From Aureobasidium sp. EXF-3400 (taxonomy: Eukaryota; Ascomycota; Dothideomycetes; Dothideales; Saccotheciaceae), in contig SWBL01000107.1 of the NCBI GenBank assembly GCA_024195585.1, positions 82,262 to 146,261 of the forward strand: a stretch of DNA of 64,000 nt. The letters are read 5' to 3'. Made by a program: the position numbers and the translations under genes. Position 1 is the first letter of the stretch. Every line of letters starts with the position of its first letter. The notes beneath the pieces are model-generated. The model ran no database searches. It had not been told where the DNA came from and saw only the letters and a program-made list of their open reading frames with translations. Of the stretch, positions 1-9,271 are shown piece by piece.

Positions 1-2537
1 TCATCGATGTTTTCCTTGAAGCTGTCTTCGTCTTCTTCTTTGCTGAAAAGAACGTGCCGAGGTTCAAAAGGAAGCAATACGTTGGGTCTTCCCACATCAG
101 CTTCGGCTTGCTTGATGCATTCAAGAAGCCACTGCGGTCTGAAGATATTGCGTGTACCAGCCTTCTTGATTGAAGCGACACGAATTGGGTTTTCCTCAGC
201 AACGCAAATTGTTTCGGTGCTAGTATGAGTTGTGACGATGCTTCCTCCGTTGATTTTGACCAGTTGCTCTAGCTCTTGTTTCGTCTTGTTCAATGGTTTG
301 GCAGCACCAGTGATGATGTAGAAGCTCATGCCGTTGAAAAGAGCAGTCTCAGGTCCGGCAAATGGTGTCTTGATTTGTTCGTCAGCACCGATGACAGTGA
401 GCTCCTTCTTGCGAGCACGTTTGGCACGTTTCTTTCGTGCATCGTCGACCTTGAATTCTTTCTCCTTCTTCTCGTGCTCTGCACGAGACTTCAGTTGCCA
501 GAATGTCTCGAAGGTAAGAGCTGATTTCCAATCTTTGTCTTTGCGAATTGCTGTGAAGCGCGGAAATCGTAAGGTGCATCCTGTACGATATCGCTTCTCA
601 CCCGTGATCACGGAGGCTGCTTTGATCTGCAGCACTATAGAGTCACTTGGCTTGATCCAAACATCAGGCATCTCGTACTGTAGGCCTGCTTCCCAGCCGC
701 CCAGCTCGATCCAATCACTGGGTGGATTGTCCTTGTCCCAGTCGTTCCACTTATTGTCAGTCATGTGTCGTATCTCCGCATAGTCCTGAGCAGTCATTCC
801 ACCACCAACTTTGCAGAAAGACCACATGAGTTCTGGATTGGGGCTGCCTGCCGCATGGAGAGGAGCCAGCCCACAAAGGAAACTAGAAAGATTGCCTCCA
901 CGGTGTCCAGAACCATAGTAACCTCCGATGACAACACAATCGAGCGATTCTCCAAATTCAGTCATGTACTCGGGTTTCACCTTATGCCAGTCGTTGTTGC
1001 GTTCGTTAAGACGGTATACTGAGCGAGGGTTCTTCATGACAAGACCCTCGGAAGACTCTGCTACGACCTTGCGAAGCATCGGCTCGACTTCAGCAGCAGT
1101 AGTAGCCTCGACATATTCATGAATCTCCAGCCTGCGATATACATCCTTGACAGCAGAGGCGAGCGCCTTTCTTCTATCTCGAAGAGAGTACATGGTAAGA
1201 ACCTCATCGTTCAAGTATAGGCAGTCGAAAACACGGAACAGAGGTCGCGATTCCTGTGCGTTAGAATCCTCTCTGTGTGCCTTTGCATGAGTCTTCAGAC
1301 TACCAAAGGCTACAATCCTGTCGTCTTTCATGTTCCAAGAGATCATCTCACCGTCGAGAATGATGCTGTGGACGTTCTCATCGAACGCATCTTTGATGTG
1401 GCGTGTGAGTGCAGACTGCTCTTCCTTGAAGCCTTGACCATAGAGATCAGTGTAGTCTTTGGCCTTGCGCGACCAGTAGTTGAATCGATAGTTTCCTGGT
1501 ATCGTTTCATCGCGGATCATATGCAGCTGCATTCTCTCACCATCCAGCTTCTCCTCAATCCAGAAGAAAGGGTCTTCCTCAGTGCATTGCATTTGCGTGA
1601 CCATTTTCTCCACTGTATGTGACTGGAACTGCGCAAGCTGGGGTTGGAAACACTGCATGATCTTTATACCCTTGTCATCACCATCGAGTCGGACTTCAGG
1701 ATCGACCAGTTCCCAACATACACGTCTCAGACTCGAAGAGACGTTGAAGAGGTTCTCTGCGTCTTTGTGCCATGCCTCGAACAAGGTCTTTTCGGTAGCG
1801 CCTACCTTCATCTGGCGAAGGATGATGCGAATCAACCACATCATTTCCTCACGATTCATATTGTTGTAAAACTCGCGGAAGATGGGTAGTTGTTCTTCCT
1901 CCTTGTGTTTGGAAGACAAAGCATCAAGCATGTCGTTGACCTGTTCGATGGTGAGATTGCCGGGATTGGTATGGGTTTCACGACCAGACAAGGTCTCATA
2001 ACATCTGCCAGCAAAGTCACCAGCCATTTGACTGGTAGACTTGACACCGGGTAGTTTCCAATGCAGAAGATTGTAGCCGGCCTCGCTGTTCTTGTCGATT
2101 TGTAAAGTCTTGAGCATTAGCTTGGCGATGGTAGCCTCCTTCAAACCATACATTGGACGTTCGCGGTCCTTCTCGGGTACGATGAGACGAAAAAGAGGGA
2201 AAACATCGTTGCCAACTTCAGTTCGCCATCGATTGATGAACCTTTCGATTATGGATTTGCGAGTTTCATTGACATTCTGCTTGTGAGTACCGCGTCTTCT
2301 GGCAAGAGCGGGACCGCCGCGACGTCGCTTGTTCTCATTGAGTGGATTGAAGAGGCCTAGGAAAAGGTCGCGAAAAAGAAAAGTGGTTGAGTGATTATGA
2401 GGACGATTGGGATACTTCTCATCAAGTTGCTCTTCGGTCATGATCTGAGGCCGCTGAGTTGCTTGATAGGTGTCATCCCCATCTCCGTCGTCGTCAAAGT
2501 CGTCCCGCTCGTGCATGTCAACGTCTGAGGTAGGCAT
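1..2537 (-). CDS. LIG4: DNA ligase 4 (non-homologous end joining), 3' end cut off by window edge
   Basis: An uninterrupted minus-strand reading frame runs from the ATG at 2535-2537 to the left edge, giving 845 codons without an intron. It encodes an ATP-dependent DNA ligase. The adenylation motif KLDGER is visible with the nucleophilic lysine at about residue 330. It is followed by FRVFDCLYLN (motif III), SEGLVMKNP (motif IV) and WHKVKPEY (motif V). The BRCT1 domain begins near residue 735 (FNGMSFYIITG). The tandem BRCT pair is typical of ligase IV, which seals broken ends with the Xrcc4/Lif1 partner in the nucleus; the second BRCT should lie beyond the window. The N-terminus (MPTSDVDMHERDD) is acidic. 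The gene is divergent from the EH-domain gene, with 323 bp between the two start codons. Ligase IV is favoured over Cdc9-type ligase I because of the C-terminal BRCT and the overall motif wording. Confidence 0.95.
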   Translation of the reverse strand, partial: MPTSDVDMHERDDFDDDGDGDDTYQATQRPQIMTEEQLDEKYPNRPHNHSTTFLFRDLFLGLFNPLNENKRRRGGPALARRRGTHKQNVNETRKSIIERFINRWRTEVGNDVFPLFRLIVPEKDRERPMYGLKEATIAKLMLKTLQIDKNSEAGYNLLHWKLPGVKSTSQMAGDFAGRCYETLSGRETHTNPGNLTIEQVNDMLDALSSKHKEEEQLPIFREFYNNMNREEMMWLIRIILRQMKVGATEKTLFEAWHKDAENLFNVSSSLRRVCWELVDPEVRLDGDDKGIKIMQCFQPQLAQFQSHTVEKMVTQMQCTEEDPFFWIEEKLDGERMQLHMIRDETIPGNYRFNYWSRKAKDYTDLYGQGFKEEQSALTRHIKDAFDENVHSIILDGEMISWNMKDDRIVAFGSLKTHAKAHREDSNAQESRPLFRVFDCLYLNDEVLTMYSLRDRRKALASAVKDVYRRLEIHEYVEATTAAEVEPMLRKVVAESSEGLVMKNPRSVYRLNERNNDWHKVKPEYMTEFGESLDCVVIGGYYGSGHRGGNLSSFLCGLAPLHAAGSPNPELMWSFCKVGGGMTAQDYAEIRHMTDNKWNDWDKDNPPSDWIELGGWEAGLQYEMPDVWIKPSDSIVLQIKAASVITGEKRYRTGCTLRFPRFTAIRKDKDWKSALTFETFWQLKSRAEHEKKEKEFKVDDARKKRAKRARKKELTVIGADEQIKTPFAGPETALFNGMSFYIITGAAKPLNKTKQELEQLVKINGGSIVTTHTSTETICVAEENPIRVASIKKAGTRNIFRPQWLLECIKQAEADVGRPNVLLPFEPRHVLFSKEEDEDSFKENID

Positions 2538-2860
2538 CTTGTGTTTTTGGTGCGAAGCAAGTTGAGTGCTCCGCTTTGTTGATAAGTGAAGTAAGTAAGA
2601 TGCAGCATCAAGGCAGCAGTGAGATTGAATAGCGCCGGAAGACGCGTTGTAGTTGACGCGCGATCATGTGGTGTAGCTTAAGTGGTGGACGATGATGGGT
2701 TAGGCGGGCAGATGCAAGCACAGCCCGACGGATTACGACCAGGGCAGCAAGGACCAAGGACCTGACAACGGGCCTTCCTAAACAAAGAAAAACCAACCCA
2801 TCGCACCTACTCTTTCGAGACCGATGATCTTCACCAAAGGGACGCTCCTTCGCATGGCCA
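2538..2860. promoter_or_regulatory. Divergent intergenic region LIG4 / EH-domain gene
   Basis: This 323-bp spacer must hold both promoters. No clear TATA box is seen. Near the right end, an upstream ATG at 2824 opens a 16-codon frame (2824-2874, with a second in-frame ATG at 2854) that overlaps the main start at 2861 in another frame. Confidence 0.5.
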
Positions 2861-4507
2861 ATGGGGAGCCCTAGGCAACCTCTGCGTTCGAGTCCGAATG
2901 GCTCTCAAGCCTCGCGTGACGCCGCTCTTTCTGGCGCCAACTTGGCTTTCATCAAGTCCCTACCACCGCACGAGGCTCTGAAGTATCTCAACAAGCGCTC
3001 TCCGCCGCCCGTCCCGACACAGAGACGACAACAGAATGTCCGATCAGCGGCGCATCACCCTGTCGCCCACCACGACGGCCCCACCAGTACCCGCACATCA
3101 CCGGATCACCTGAAGCTGCCCAATCGACCACCGCACACGACGAGTGCTTCGACATCGAGCCTGACCGCTACCATCGCTGCCGCTCGTTCCGCTGTTACCG
3201 TCAGTAATGCGCCCGTTCAGCCGCCGACCAAACCGCCTGTCCGCGCAGCTGGGAACCTCCCCTCGCCCGTCGCACCCAAGAGAAAGTCGCCCGAGACGCT
3301 GGACCTAACTCCTATCCCGCCAACAACTTCGCTGGTCGAACTGTTCGAGCGCAAGGAAACATCCCCGCCGCCGGCCATCAAATCTCCGAAACCGCTGCGC
3401 AAGACTTTCCTTCTACGCAACCAGACCCTTGAGCCTATCACCACCCGTCTAGAGCAGACGTACAATGAGAGTTCCGGCGACGAGGCTTATGAATCCGCTA
3501 GGGACCACCTGTCGCCAGATCAGTCATACAAGCCGAATCTGCCGCCAATCCCTCGTTCCATCCAGCGCGCCGACAGCAAAATACATGAGCCCACAGAACC
3601 CTCAATACGTGTACAACCACCCTCGCGCACCATATCTGAGAAGAATCTGACCCGCTCTCCACATCGTCGCTCGTCTTCTCCTGATCCCGTGCACTTGTCG
3701 ACCTCTACTACAAAACCAATACCTATCACTCGAAATTACAGCCCCAATCATTTGACTCAACCTGGCCATCCTTCCATCACAGCTGCCTATCACCAGCTCC
3801 ATCCTCGTCGCATGACTCCCCTCAAGTCTGGTGACTCTTTAGCCAACGCCATTGTCGCCTCAAGTCTTGCTTCGTCTCGAGCGCCCTCACCCACAAAGCT
3901 CCCACCCTCGCTACCAGGTCGACGCTCGTCACATACCAAACTCTTCGCTCGTACTCCTAGTCCCAAAAAAGGCATGCGCCATACAATGCGCAAGCCCACC
4001 TCTGACTCCGAGAGCGACCAGGATGAGGATCCTTACTATAAACACAAGAAAAAGAGATGGGTGAAGAAACACCCCAACAAGCATCATGAAGGCGACAGAA
4101 AACGTTGGCGAGACAGTGTCACCCAGACGGAACGGAAACGCTACGAGGGCCTTTGGGCAGCCAACAAAGGTCTTCATGTCGAATATACTGCTGAAGAGCT
4201 AATCATACTCACCGCACACCCTGAGTCCAAAGAGAGCGATAGAATTCGGCTTGATGTTGGTGACCAAGTTGCGGATATCGTAGCAAAAGACATCTGGCTG
4301 CGGAGTCGGTTGCCCCCTCATGAGTTGGAGCTGATCTGGGACCTGGTCGATAACCAGAGATGCGGAAGGCTTCACCGGGACGAGTTTGTTGTCGGACTGT
4401 GGCTGATCGATCAAAGGCTGAAGGGCCGAAAGATTCCTGTCAAGGTCACCGAAAGTGTTTGGAATAGCGTGAGACTACTTTCTGGCATCAAGCTGAGGAA
4501 GAGTTGA
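2861..4507 (+). CDS. IRS4: EH-domain protein, Irs4/Tax4 type (phosphoinositide and autophagy regulator)
   Basis: This is a single-exon protein of 548 residues. About the first 420 residues are low complexity, rich in Ser, Pro, Arg and Lys and probably disordered. The C-terminal EH domain (about 427-540) contains RYEGLWAANKG, the paired helices around DIWLRSRLPPHELELIWDLV, and the EF-hand-like stretch DNQRCGRLHRDEF, followed by VVGLWLIDQRLKG. A C-terminal EH domain after a long disordered region is the layout of the yeast Irs4/Tax4 family, which binds NPF motifs and acts in PtdIns(4,5)P2 turnover, rDNA silencing and autophagy. Start choice: the ATG at 2854 hits TAG after six codons, so 2861 is the first productive ATG. 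Role in this organism is inferred from the family. Confidence 0.85.
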   Translation: MGSPRQPLRSSPNGSQASRDAALSGANLAFIKSLPPHEALKYLNKRSPPPVPTQRRQQNVRSAAHHPVAHHDGPTSTRTSPDHLKLPNRPPHTTSASTSSLTATIAAARSAVTVSNAPVQPPTKPPVRAAGNLPSPVAPKRKSPETLDLTPIPPTTSLVELFERKETSPPPAIKSPKPLRKTFLLRNQTLEPITTRLEQTYNESSGDEAYESARDHLSPDQSYKPNLPPIPRSIQRADSKIHEPTEPSIRVQPPSRTISEKNLTRSPHRRSSSPDPVHLSTSTTKPIPITRNYSPNHLTQPGHPSITAAYHQLHPRRMTPLKSGDSLANAIVASSLASSRAPSPTKLPPSLPGRRSSHTKLFARTPSPKKGMRHTMRKPTSDSESDQDEDPYYKHKKKRWVKKHPNKHHEGDRKRWRDSVTQTERKRYEGLWAANKGLHVEYTAEELIILTAHPESKESDRIRLDVGDQVADIVAKDIWLRSRLPPHELELIWDLVDNQRCGRLHRDEFVVGLWLIDQRLKGRKIPVKVTESVWNSVRLLSGIKLRKS

Positions 4508-5142
4508 TTGTCCTTTCCTCATGTGTACCTCTTGTGGATTTGATCACCTCCTATTTGGTGTGGCTTCATTTTTGTTCCATTAGCGAAAGCGTAGATACCC
4601 TACTACTGACATTCTAAGATTTTTTTTCTTCTTCGTTCTGTTGCTCCTTGAAATCTTATCCTCGATGTAATTGTTCATAATTAGCAACTATCATATTGTA
4701 TCGCCATGAATGATTTTGATAGAGACGATGATGGAGATCATGATGCATGTGAATCTGCCAAGCCAAGCAAGTGCAACCTGCAAGGTTCCTCTCAAGTCTC
4801 CGTTCGAGACCTTCGCCCAACAACCACTCTCCTTCCACTTCCTGATACGTTCTCCTCATCAGCGTCAATGTGTTATCTGTAAGGATGTTGATACAAATCG
4901 AAAGCAATCGAGCTTTCCGAGGTATGGCCTTCAATGTCTGATATCTGATGTCCAATTCCCCTCATCAGCACATCAAAATGTTGCTCAAATCAACTCAAAA
5001 TGAGCCCACGTGTACCATGAGTCATCTGCAACAGTTTAAATATAGGCTCATATCTGACATCTCACCTCTCCATCGTCTGCTTTGCAAAGCGATTCTGAAG
5101 TCACTCATCCTTGCCGGTTAAACTATAGCTGCACTTCTTACC
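4508..5142. other. Intergenic, no gene seen
   Basis: This is 635 bp between the EH-domain gene and the first F-box gene. A minus-strand open frame around 4656-4955 lacks an ATG start and has no recognisable content. An AT-rich stretch (TTTAAATATAG) about 100 bp before the next start may be a TATA-like element. Confidence 0.5.
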
Positions 5143-6579
5143 ATGGATACCGCGTCAGCACCATTGAATGAGAGACCATCTCCACTCCTCTCTGTGCCTA
5201 CTGAAACAATGGAGATGATTGCCACGTTCGCAGATGATGGATTTCCCGAAGAGCGTCCCTTGTCCAAGCTCCGCCTCACTTGCAGACAGCTTCGAGATCA
5301 ACTTGGTCCCGAATTCGCTCAACGGTATCTCTCAGAGCCATTCATCATGATGTCTCGTTACAGCCTTGAAGCTTTGGTTGACATCTGTCGATATCCTGTA
5401 TTTGGGCCTAGAGTTCGCAAAGTCCGACTCCATTCTTATACAAATATGACTACAGTGAAAGCTTTTGCGAAAAAGACCGCTCATGGTTTGTCCAAACCTG
5501 TCGAACTATCAACGGTTCACCATCCATGCCAACAAAAGGTTGAGGAAGCCGTCGATGAATTCATACATGAGAGCTTGCATCTTCGGTCATTGGTCGAGGC
5601 CACGAAGCTCTTGAGAGTCGCATTCAGTTCGCTAGCCGAGTATGAAACGCCAATTATCCTTTGTCTTGAGACATTTTGGCCATATAGCCTAGCCGACAGA
5701 ACTCGCTCAGCTCCTATCGGCTTCAACGGCAATGCCACCAATGCTTTCCGCAAGGCACTAAACTGGGTAGACTGGAACAGTCCTTTGCGGGCCAAGATAC
5801 TACAAAACCTGCTTGCATTAGCCGACGAAAGTGGTTGTAAAGTCCAAGGTATCGAGATACACGACTTCAGTGTCGTGAGCCGTATGTATGATCATAGTTG
5901 GCACGACTCTCTCGAAATTCATCATCGACTGATCCCCGATCTGACCACTGCTCGGTTTAAGGGGTATAGCCCCAAAAGCCATTTGGAAGGCTCGATGGCT
6001 TTGCTAAGACTTATCAACCAAATGAAAAAGCTCTCATCTCTGAGCTTGGGAAACCAAGTTATACTCAAGTCAACGTGTGTCCATTACATACGCGACGATA
6101 TTCTCCTGGGCCAGATCCAACTCCCTGCTCTTCAGGTGCTGGACCTGAATGGAATGGAGATGTTACTTGGGAAGCTTCAGCGGTTTCTGGTAGAGCATAA
6201 GCATACGCTCAAGCAAGTTCATCTACAAAACCTCCTCATTGGTATTTCTGCACCAGGCGATACGTGGCTCAGCAGGATCATGAGTTGGATCCACGACAAC
6301 ATTGCACTGCACAGAGTCACCTTGGGAGATATTCGTGTAGTTTTGGACAATGATTGGCGAGATTCAATAACAAAGCAACCTGGAGTGCCGTGGCATCGTG
6401 GAGTCACTAACTTTGAGGGGTCTGCTGCGGTCAGAGCTGGTCTGGACGAGTTGTGCGATCAACACAAAAGATTGAGAAAGCTGTTCACGCATTTGCACAT
6501 GACCTGGGAGTTGAGGAAGAAGACACCACTGTTTGCGCGGACAGCAGGAATGTGCGAGGAAGAGTTTCGACAGATGTGA
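5143..6579 (+). CDS. F-box-like protein, array member A
   Basis: This intronless protein has 478 residues. Near the N-terminus, LLSVPTETMEMIATF and then KLRLTCRQL match the fungal F-box-like pattern (L..P.E....I....L..LRLTC). It continues with PEFAQRYLSEPFIMMS, SLEALVDIC and YPVFGPRVR, a block shared almost residue for residue with the four genes downstream. The C-terminal part carries FLVEHKHTLKQV and a tryptophan-containing amphipathic segment also seen in the paralogs. F-box proteins normally recruit substrates to Skp1-Cullin-F-box ubiquitin ligases. Here no substrate-binding repeat (LRR, WD40) is recognisable, so the target is unknown. The start ATG follows a short pyrimidine-rich leader and is the first in frame. 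F-box assignment is from pattern only. Confidence 0.8.
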   Translation: MDTASAPLNERPSPLLSVPTETMEMIATFADDGFPEERPLSKLRLTCRQLRDQLGPEFAQRYLSEPFIMMSRYSLEALVDICRYPVFGPRVRKVRLHSYTNMTTVKAFAKKTAHGLSKPVELSTVHHPCQQKVEEAVDEFIHESLHLRSLVEATKLLRVAFSSLAEYETPIILCLETFWPYSLADRTRSAPIGFNGNATNAFRKALNWVDWNSPLRAKILQNLLALADESGCKVQGIEIHDFSVVSRMYDHSWHDSLEIHHRLIPDLTTARFKGYSPKSHLEGSMALLRLINQMKKLSSLSLGNQVILKSTCVHYIRDDILLGQIQLPALQVLDLNGMEMLLGKLQRFLVEHKHTLKQVHLQNLLIGISAPGDTWLSRIMSWIHDNIALHRVTLGDIRVVLDNDWRDSITKQPGVPWHRGVTNFEGSAAVRAGLDELCDQHKRLRKLFTHLHMTWELRKKTPLFARTAGMCEEEFRQM

Positions 6580-6691
6580 GCCTCTTGTAGTCGTCGTCGC
6601 TGACACCACAGACTGACGGAATAAATGAATACGTGGTGGATATTCGAGGGTTTTGCGCTGGACGAACAGCCACCAACCTCCGGTTGCCAGC

Positions 6692-6790
6692 TCACTTCGT
6701 GTGGTTCGATGAGTCGAACTTTCACTTCGTGTGGTTCGATGAGTCGAACTTTCACTTCGTGTGGTTCGATGAGTCGAACTTTCACTTCAC
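6692..6790. repeat. 30-bp tandem repeat, 3.3 copies
   Basis: Three identical 30-bp units (TCACTTCGTGTGGTTCGATG followed by AGTCGAACTT) plus a partial fourth lie about 110 bp after F-box gene A. Each unit contains the inverted arms GTTCGA and TCGAAC around a 4-bp loop, so each could form a small hairpin. Confidence 0.95.
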
Positions 6791-7322
6791 TCAAGGTTCA
6801 TATTGAGCTTTGGTTGGTCTCATATTATAACCACAAATAGGGGTTGTGGCCCAACGGTAGCAGCGTAAGTTACAACTTTCACTTTCACGAACCTGACACA
6901 CGCACAAGCAAAGTTTCCGTCGCTTTGTTTTCACCCTATTCAGCCTGGCGGTAATCGAAGCACGTCTTCTTTGCTTCGTCACGCAGGGGTTGTTTGTCAA
7001 TTCTTCTTCCATCCCATCGCGTTCTCATCCTTCCGATTCGTGGGACCTTTCTCTGCATCGCTGCTTCATTCACAACTCGAATTCAAGATCTCCAGCTGCC
7101 GCACCTGCAGCTCTACAGGATCTTCATCTTATCAACGCACCTCTTAGTCATCACAACTCATCATCGGCGCATCCTCCACTGCTTATCATCGTCATTTTAC
7201 CCGCGCCGGCGCAAACACATCTTCCCTGCATCAACACGCCGCTCCATCTGCTGCGCGTCCAGACACGTAAGGCTCCTGCATGTTCAGGAACGGAAAAATG
7301 CTCACATGGATGCTTATACAGA
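6791..7322. promoter_or_regulatory. Upstream region of F-box gene B with a probable 5' UTR intron
   Basis: No gene is seen. A donor-like CGTAAGG near 7267 and an acceptor-like TATACAG ending at 7320 would make a 5' UTR intron of about 54 bp that ends two bases before the ATG. Members C and E have similar donors just upstream of their starts. Confidence 0.4.
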
Positions 7323-8621
7323 ATGTCGGACATTACAAGAACTCCTCCTGACCTGCTGTCAATGCCCAATGAGATCCTTACAGAAATCTGTACCTACGCT
7401 TGTGACGAAGGCTACAACATGTACGGCAGAAAGCGGTCGAGCGGCAGAGAGTGGTTGTGCGCGGTCCGCCTCACTTGCAAACAACTTTATACACCTGCTT
7501 CGCTCGAATTTGGCAAAAGATTCCTCGAGGACCCCTTTGTCATGATTACCGACTACAGCCTTGAAGCACTGAACGACATCTGCGCGCATCCTCTCTTCGG
7601 CCCTCGTGTTCGCGGCATATCCTTCGATGAATTTCGTTCAGATGAATGGTATGCTGAATCGATCTACCGGAAAACCACCAAGTCGGTCCTTGCCAGAGAC
7701 GTTCGAAAAATGAAAACAGCAGGAGATCGTTTGCAACGCTATTCGAAGTCCTACAGCGAACAATACGAATTAGGGGACAGCGGCCGCGGCGAAGATCTAA
7801 TTGTCAAGGCGTTGAAATTGATTAAGCAACACAACAAGCCTGTCAGCATTGCTTTGCTGGCGAGAATTTTTGAGATGCCTATTGGCTCGAGAAGACGGGA
7901 CAACGGTAACGAATACCAGATGAAGACAACGTTCCGTATGCTGGTCTCTGCTGCACAGCGCAGCCAATACAGAATCAACAAGTTTCTCTGTCAAATCCCC
8001 CCACAGTCTTATGACAGACCGATCCAAGATAACAATCCCGAGATCGACATAGCCGAGATTGCCAGAGGTTCCGGTATCTTTGCTGGTCTCGAGTGCATGC
8101 GGTTTGAAGTTTACAGCTACGAACATACACTAACCTCCGCTCTTTGCGGTGTACTCGGAACAGCAGCAATGATCTCTGATTTCGAGCTCAGCACTTGTGT
8201 TCAGGGCTTTGCCACGTGGTGGGCTACAGAATCATATGAGACGACTCAAGCCATACTCCGCTCCGTGTGTTGCGGTTCTCTAAAACGGGTATGCTTACAT
8301 TCACTCGTTTCTAAGCCAGGCGCTCTCAAGAAATTTCTGCTCAAGCACCGCCACACTTTGCGGGAGGTGTTCTTCGATGTGGTCACATTAGTCGGGGCTT
8401 GGGATGAGATCCTCAGGTGGATCCGTGACACCCTCAATCTGCAGATACTCTCAGTCTCTGAACTGCGCTACATGGATGTGAGCGAATTTGAAGAAGACGA
8501 CGCCGAGGAGAAAGTTGCGTACTCTTGGTTTGACGGTGTCCGCTGGAGTGATCCAGAGAACATCTGCCTTGGCATAGACCAGCTACTCGAGAAAAAAAAG
8601 AAAGGAAGACGAAGACAGTGA
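7323..8621 (+). CDS. F-box-like protein, array member B
   Basis: This protein has 432 residues and no introns in the coding part. The F-box-like region begins PPDLLSMPNEILTEICTYA, then AVRLTCKQL, EFGKRFLEDPFVMI, SLEALNDIC and HPLFGPRVRG, matching members A and C-E. The C-terminal half has FLLKHRHTLREVFF and LRWIRDTLNLQ at the same place as the paralogs. It ends in a very basic tail (LLEKKKKGRRRQ). The open frame extends about 110 codons upstream of the ATG, but that stretch has no in-frame ATG and reads like untranslated sequence, so the ATG at 7323 was chosen; it aligns with the starts of C and E. Likely an SCF-type adaptor; substrate unknown. Confidence 0.78.
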   Translation: MSDITRTPPDLLSMPNEILTEICTYACDEGYNMYGRKRSSGREWLCAVRLTCKQLYTPASLEFGKRFLEDPFVMITDYSLEALNDICAHPLFGPRVRGISFDEFRSDEWYAESIYRKTTKSVLARDVRKMKTAGDRLQRYSKSYSEQYELGDSGRGEDLIVKALKLIKQHNKPVSIALLARIFEMPIGSRRRDNGNEYQMKTTFRMLVSAAQRSQYRINKFLCQIPPQSYDRPIQDNNPEIDIAEIARGSGIFAGLECMRFEVYSYEHTLTSALCGVLGTAAMISDFELSTCVQGFATWWATESYETTQAILRSVCCGSLKRVCLHSLVSKPGALKKFLLKHRHTLREVFFDVVTLVGAWDEILRWIRDTLNLQILSVSELRYMDVSEFEEDDAEEKVAYSWFDGVRWSDPENICLGIDQLLEKKKKGRRRQ

Positions 8622-9271
8622 TCAGGAAGAGCTCTGAGATTGGAAGTGTCGAAAACGGGAACAAGATCAAGGAGTGTGGTGCAAATGGACATTTCTTGCG
8701 TGCTAAGGAGCGAAAGGATAACACAGTCAAAAGAGGAAAGATGGCGAAGAGCAGAATGGTCCAAGAGCAACTCTGAGAACAAGACATGTATATTAGCTTA
8801 GACGTAAACAAAGCAGATCAACAAAGTCGTTCGAAAATCCTGTTGGCTCTCTTCTTACATTCTCTCTCTTTCACACGGCCAACCCACGCTTTCCAGAGCG
8901 TGCCTTGCCTATACAGTTCTGACCTACACTCAGCAATACCCTCGTCGAACTGGACCACTAGTCTCAGCTCCTCTTTCGTTAAGAACTCATTTCATTTTCG
9001 CAACAATCAATCCACCGACTTTTCACTTCTGGACGCGGACTAAAAGCGCCATCCTCTCATCGCGCACCACTGCTTGAACGCATCAGTCGACCTTTTCCAA
9101 GAATCACAGTAACCATTTACTGTGCTTGCTGCGCATCAATAAAAGAAGAGTCGACCGGTTCTCGCCCGTGTGATCGCAAGAAGATCTTTCACGGTTCTAG
9201 CTGCGCACACCAACACGTAAGATCTCTCTTCTGGTTGCGTCGCCATTTTAATCTGCTGACAGATCTTCAGC
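8622..9271. promoter_or_regulatory. Intergenic between F-box genes B and C
   Basis: Open frames here lack support. Just before the start of C, CACGTAAGATC (near 9217) and a CTGACAG at about 9257-9263, then CTTCAG, look like a 5' UTR intron. Confidence 0.4.

Noticed and set aside
6841..6900. GGGGTTGTGGCCCAACGGTAGCAG looks like the 5' half of a tRNA
   Set aside because: The D-stem does not pair, no anticodon arm or T-arm follows at the right distance, and the GGTTCGA words nearby belong to the 30-bp tandem repeat.
6990..7322. N-terminal extension of F-box gene B by about 110 codons
   Set aside because: There is no in-frame ATG in the extension, it reads like untranslated sequence, and paralogs start at the position of 7323.
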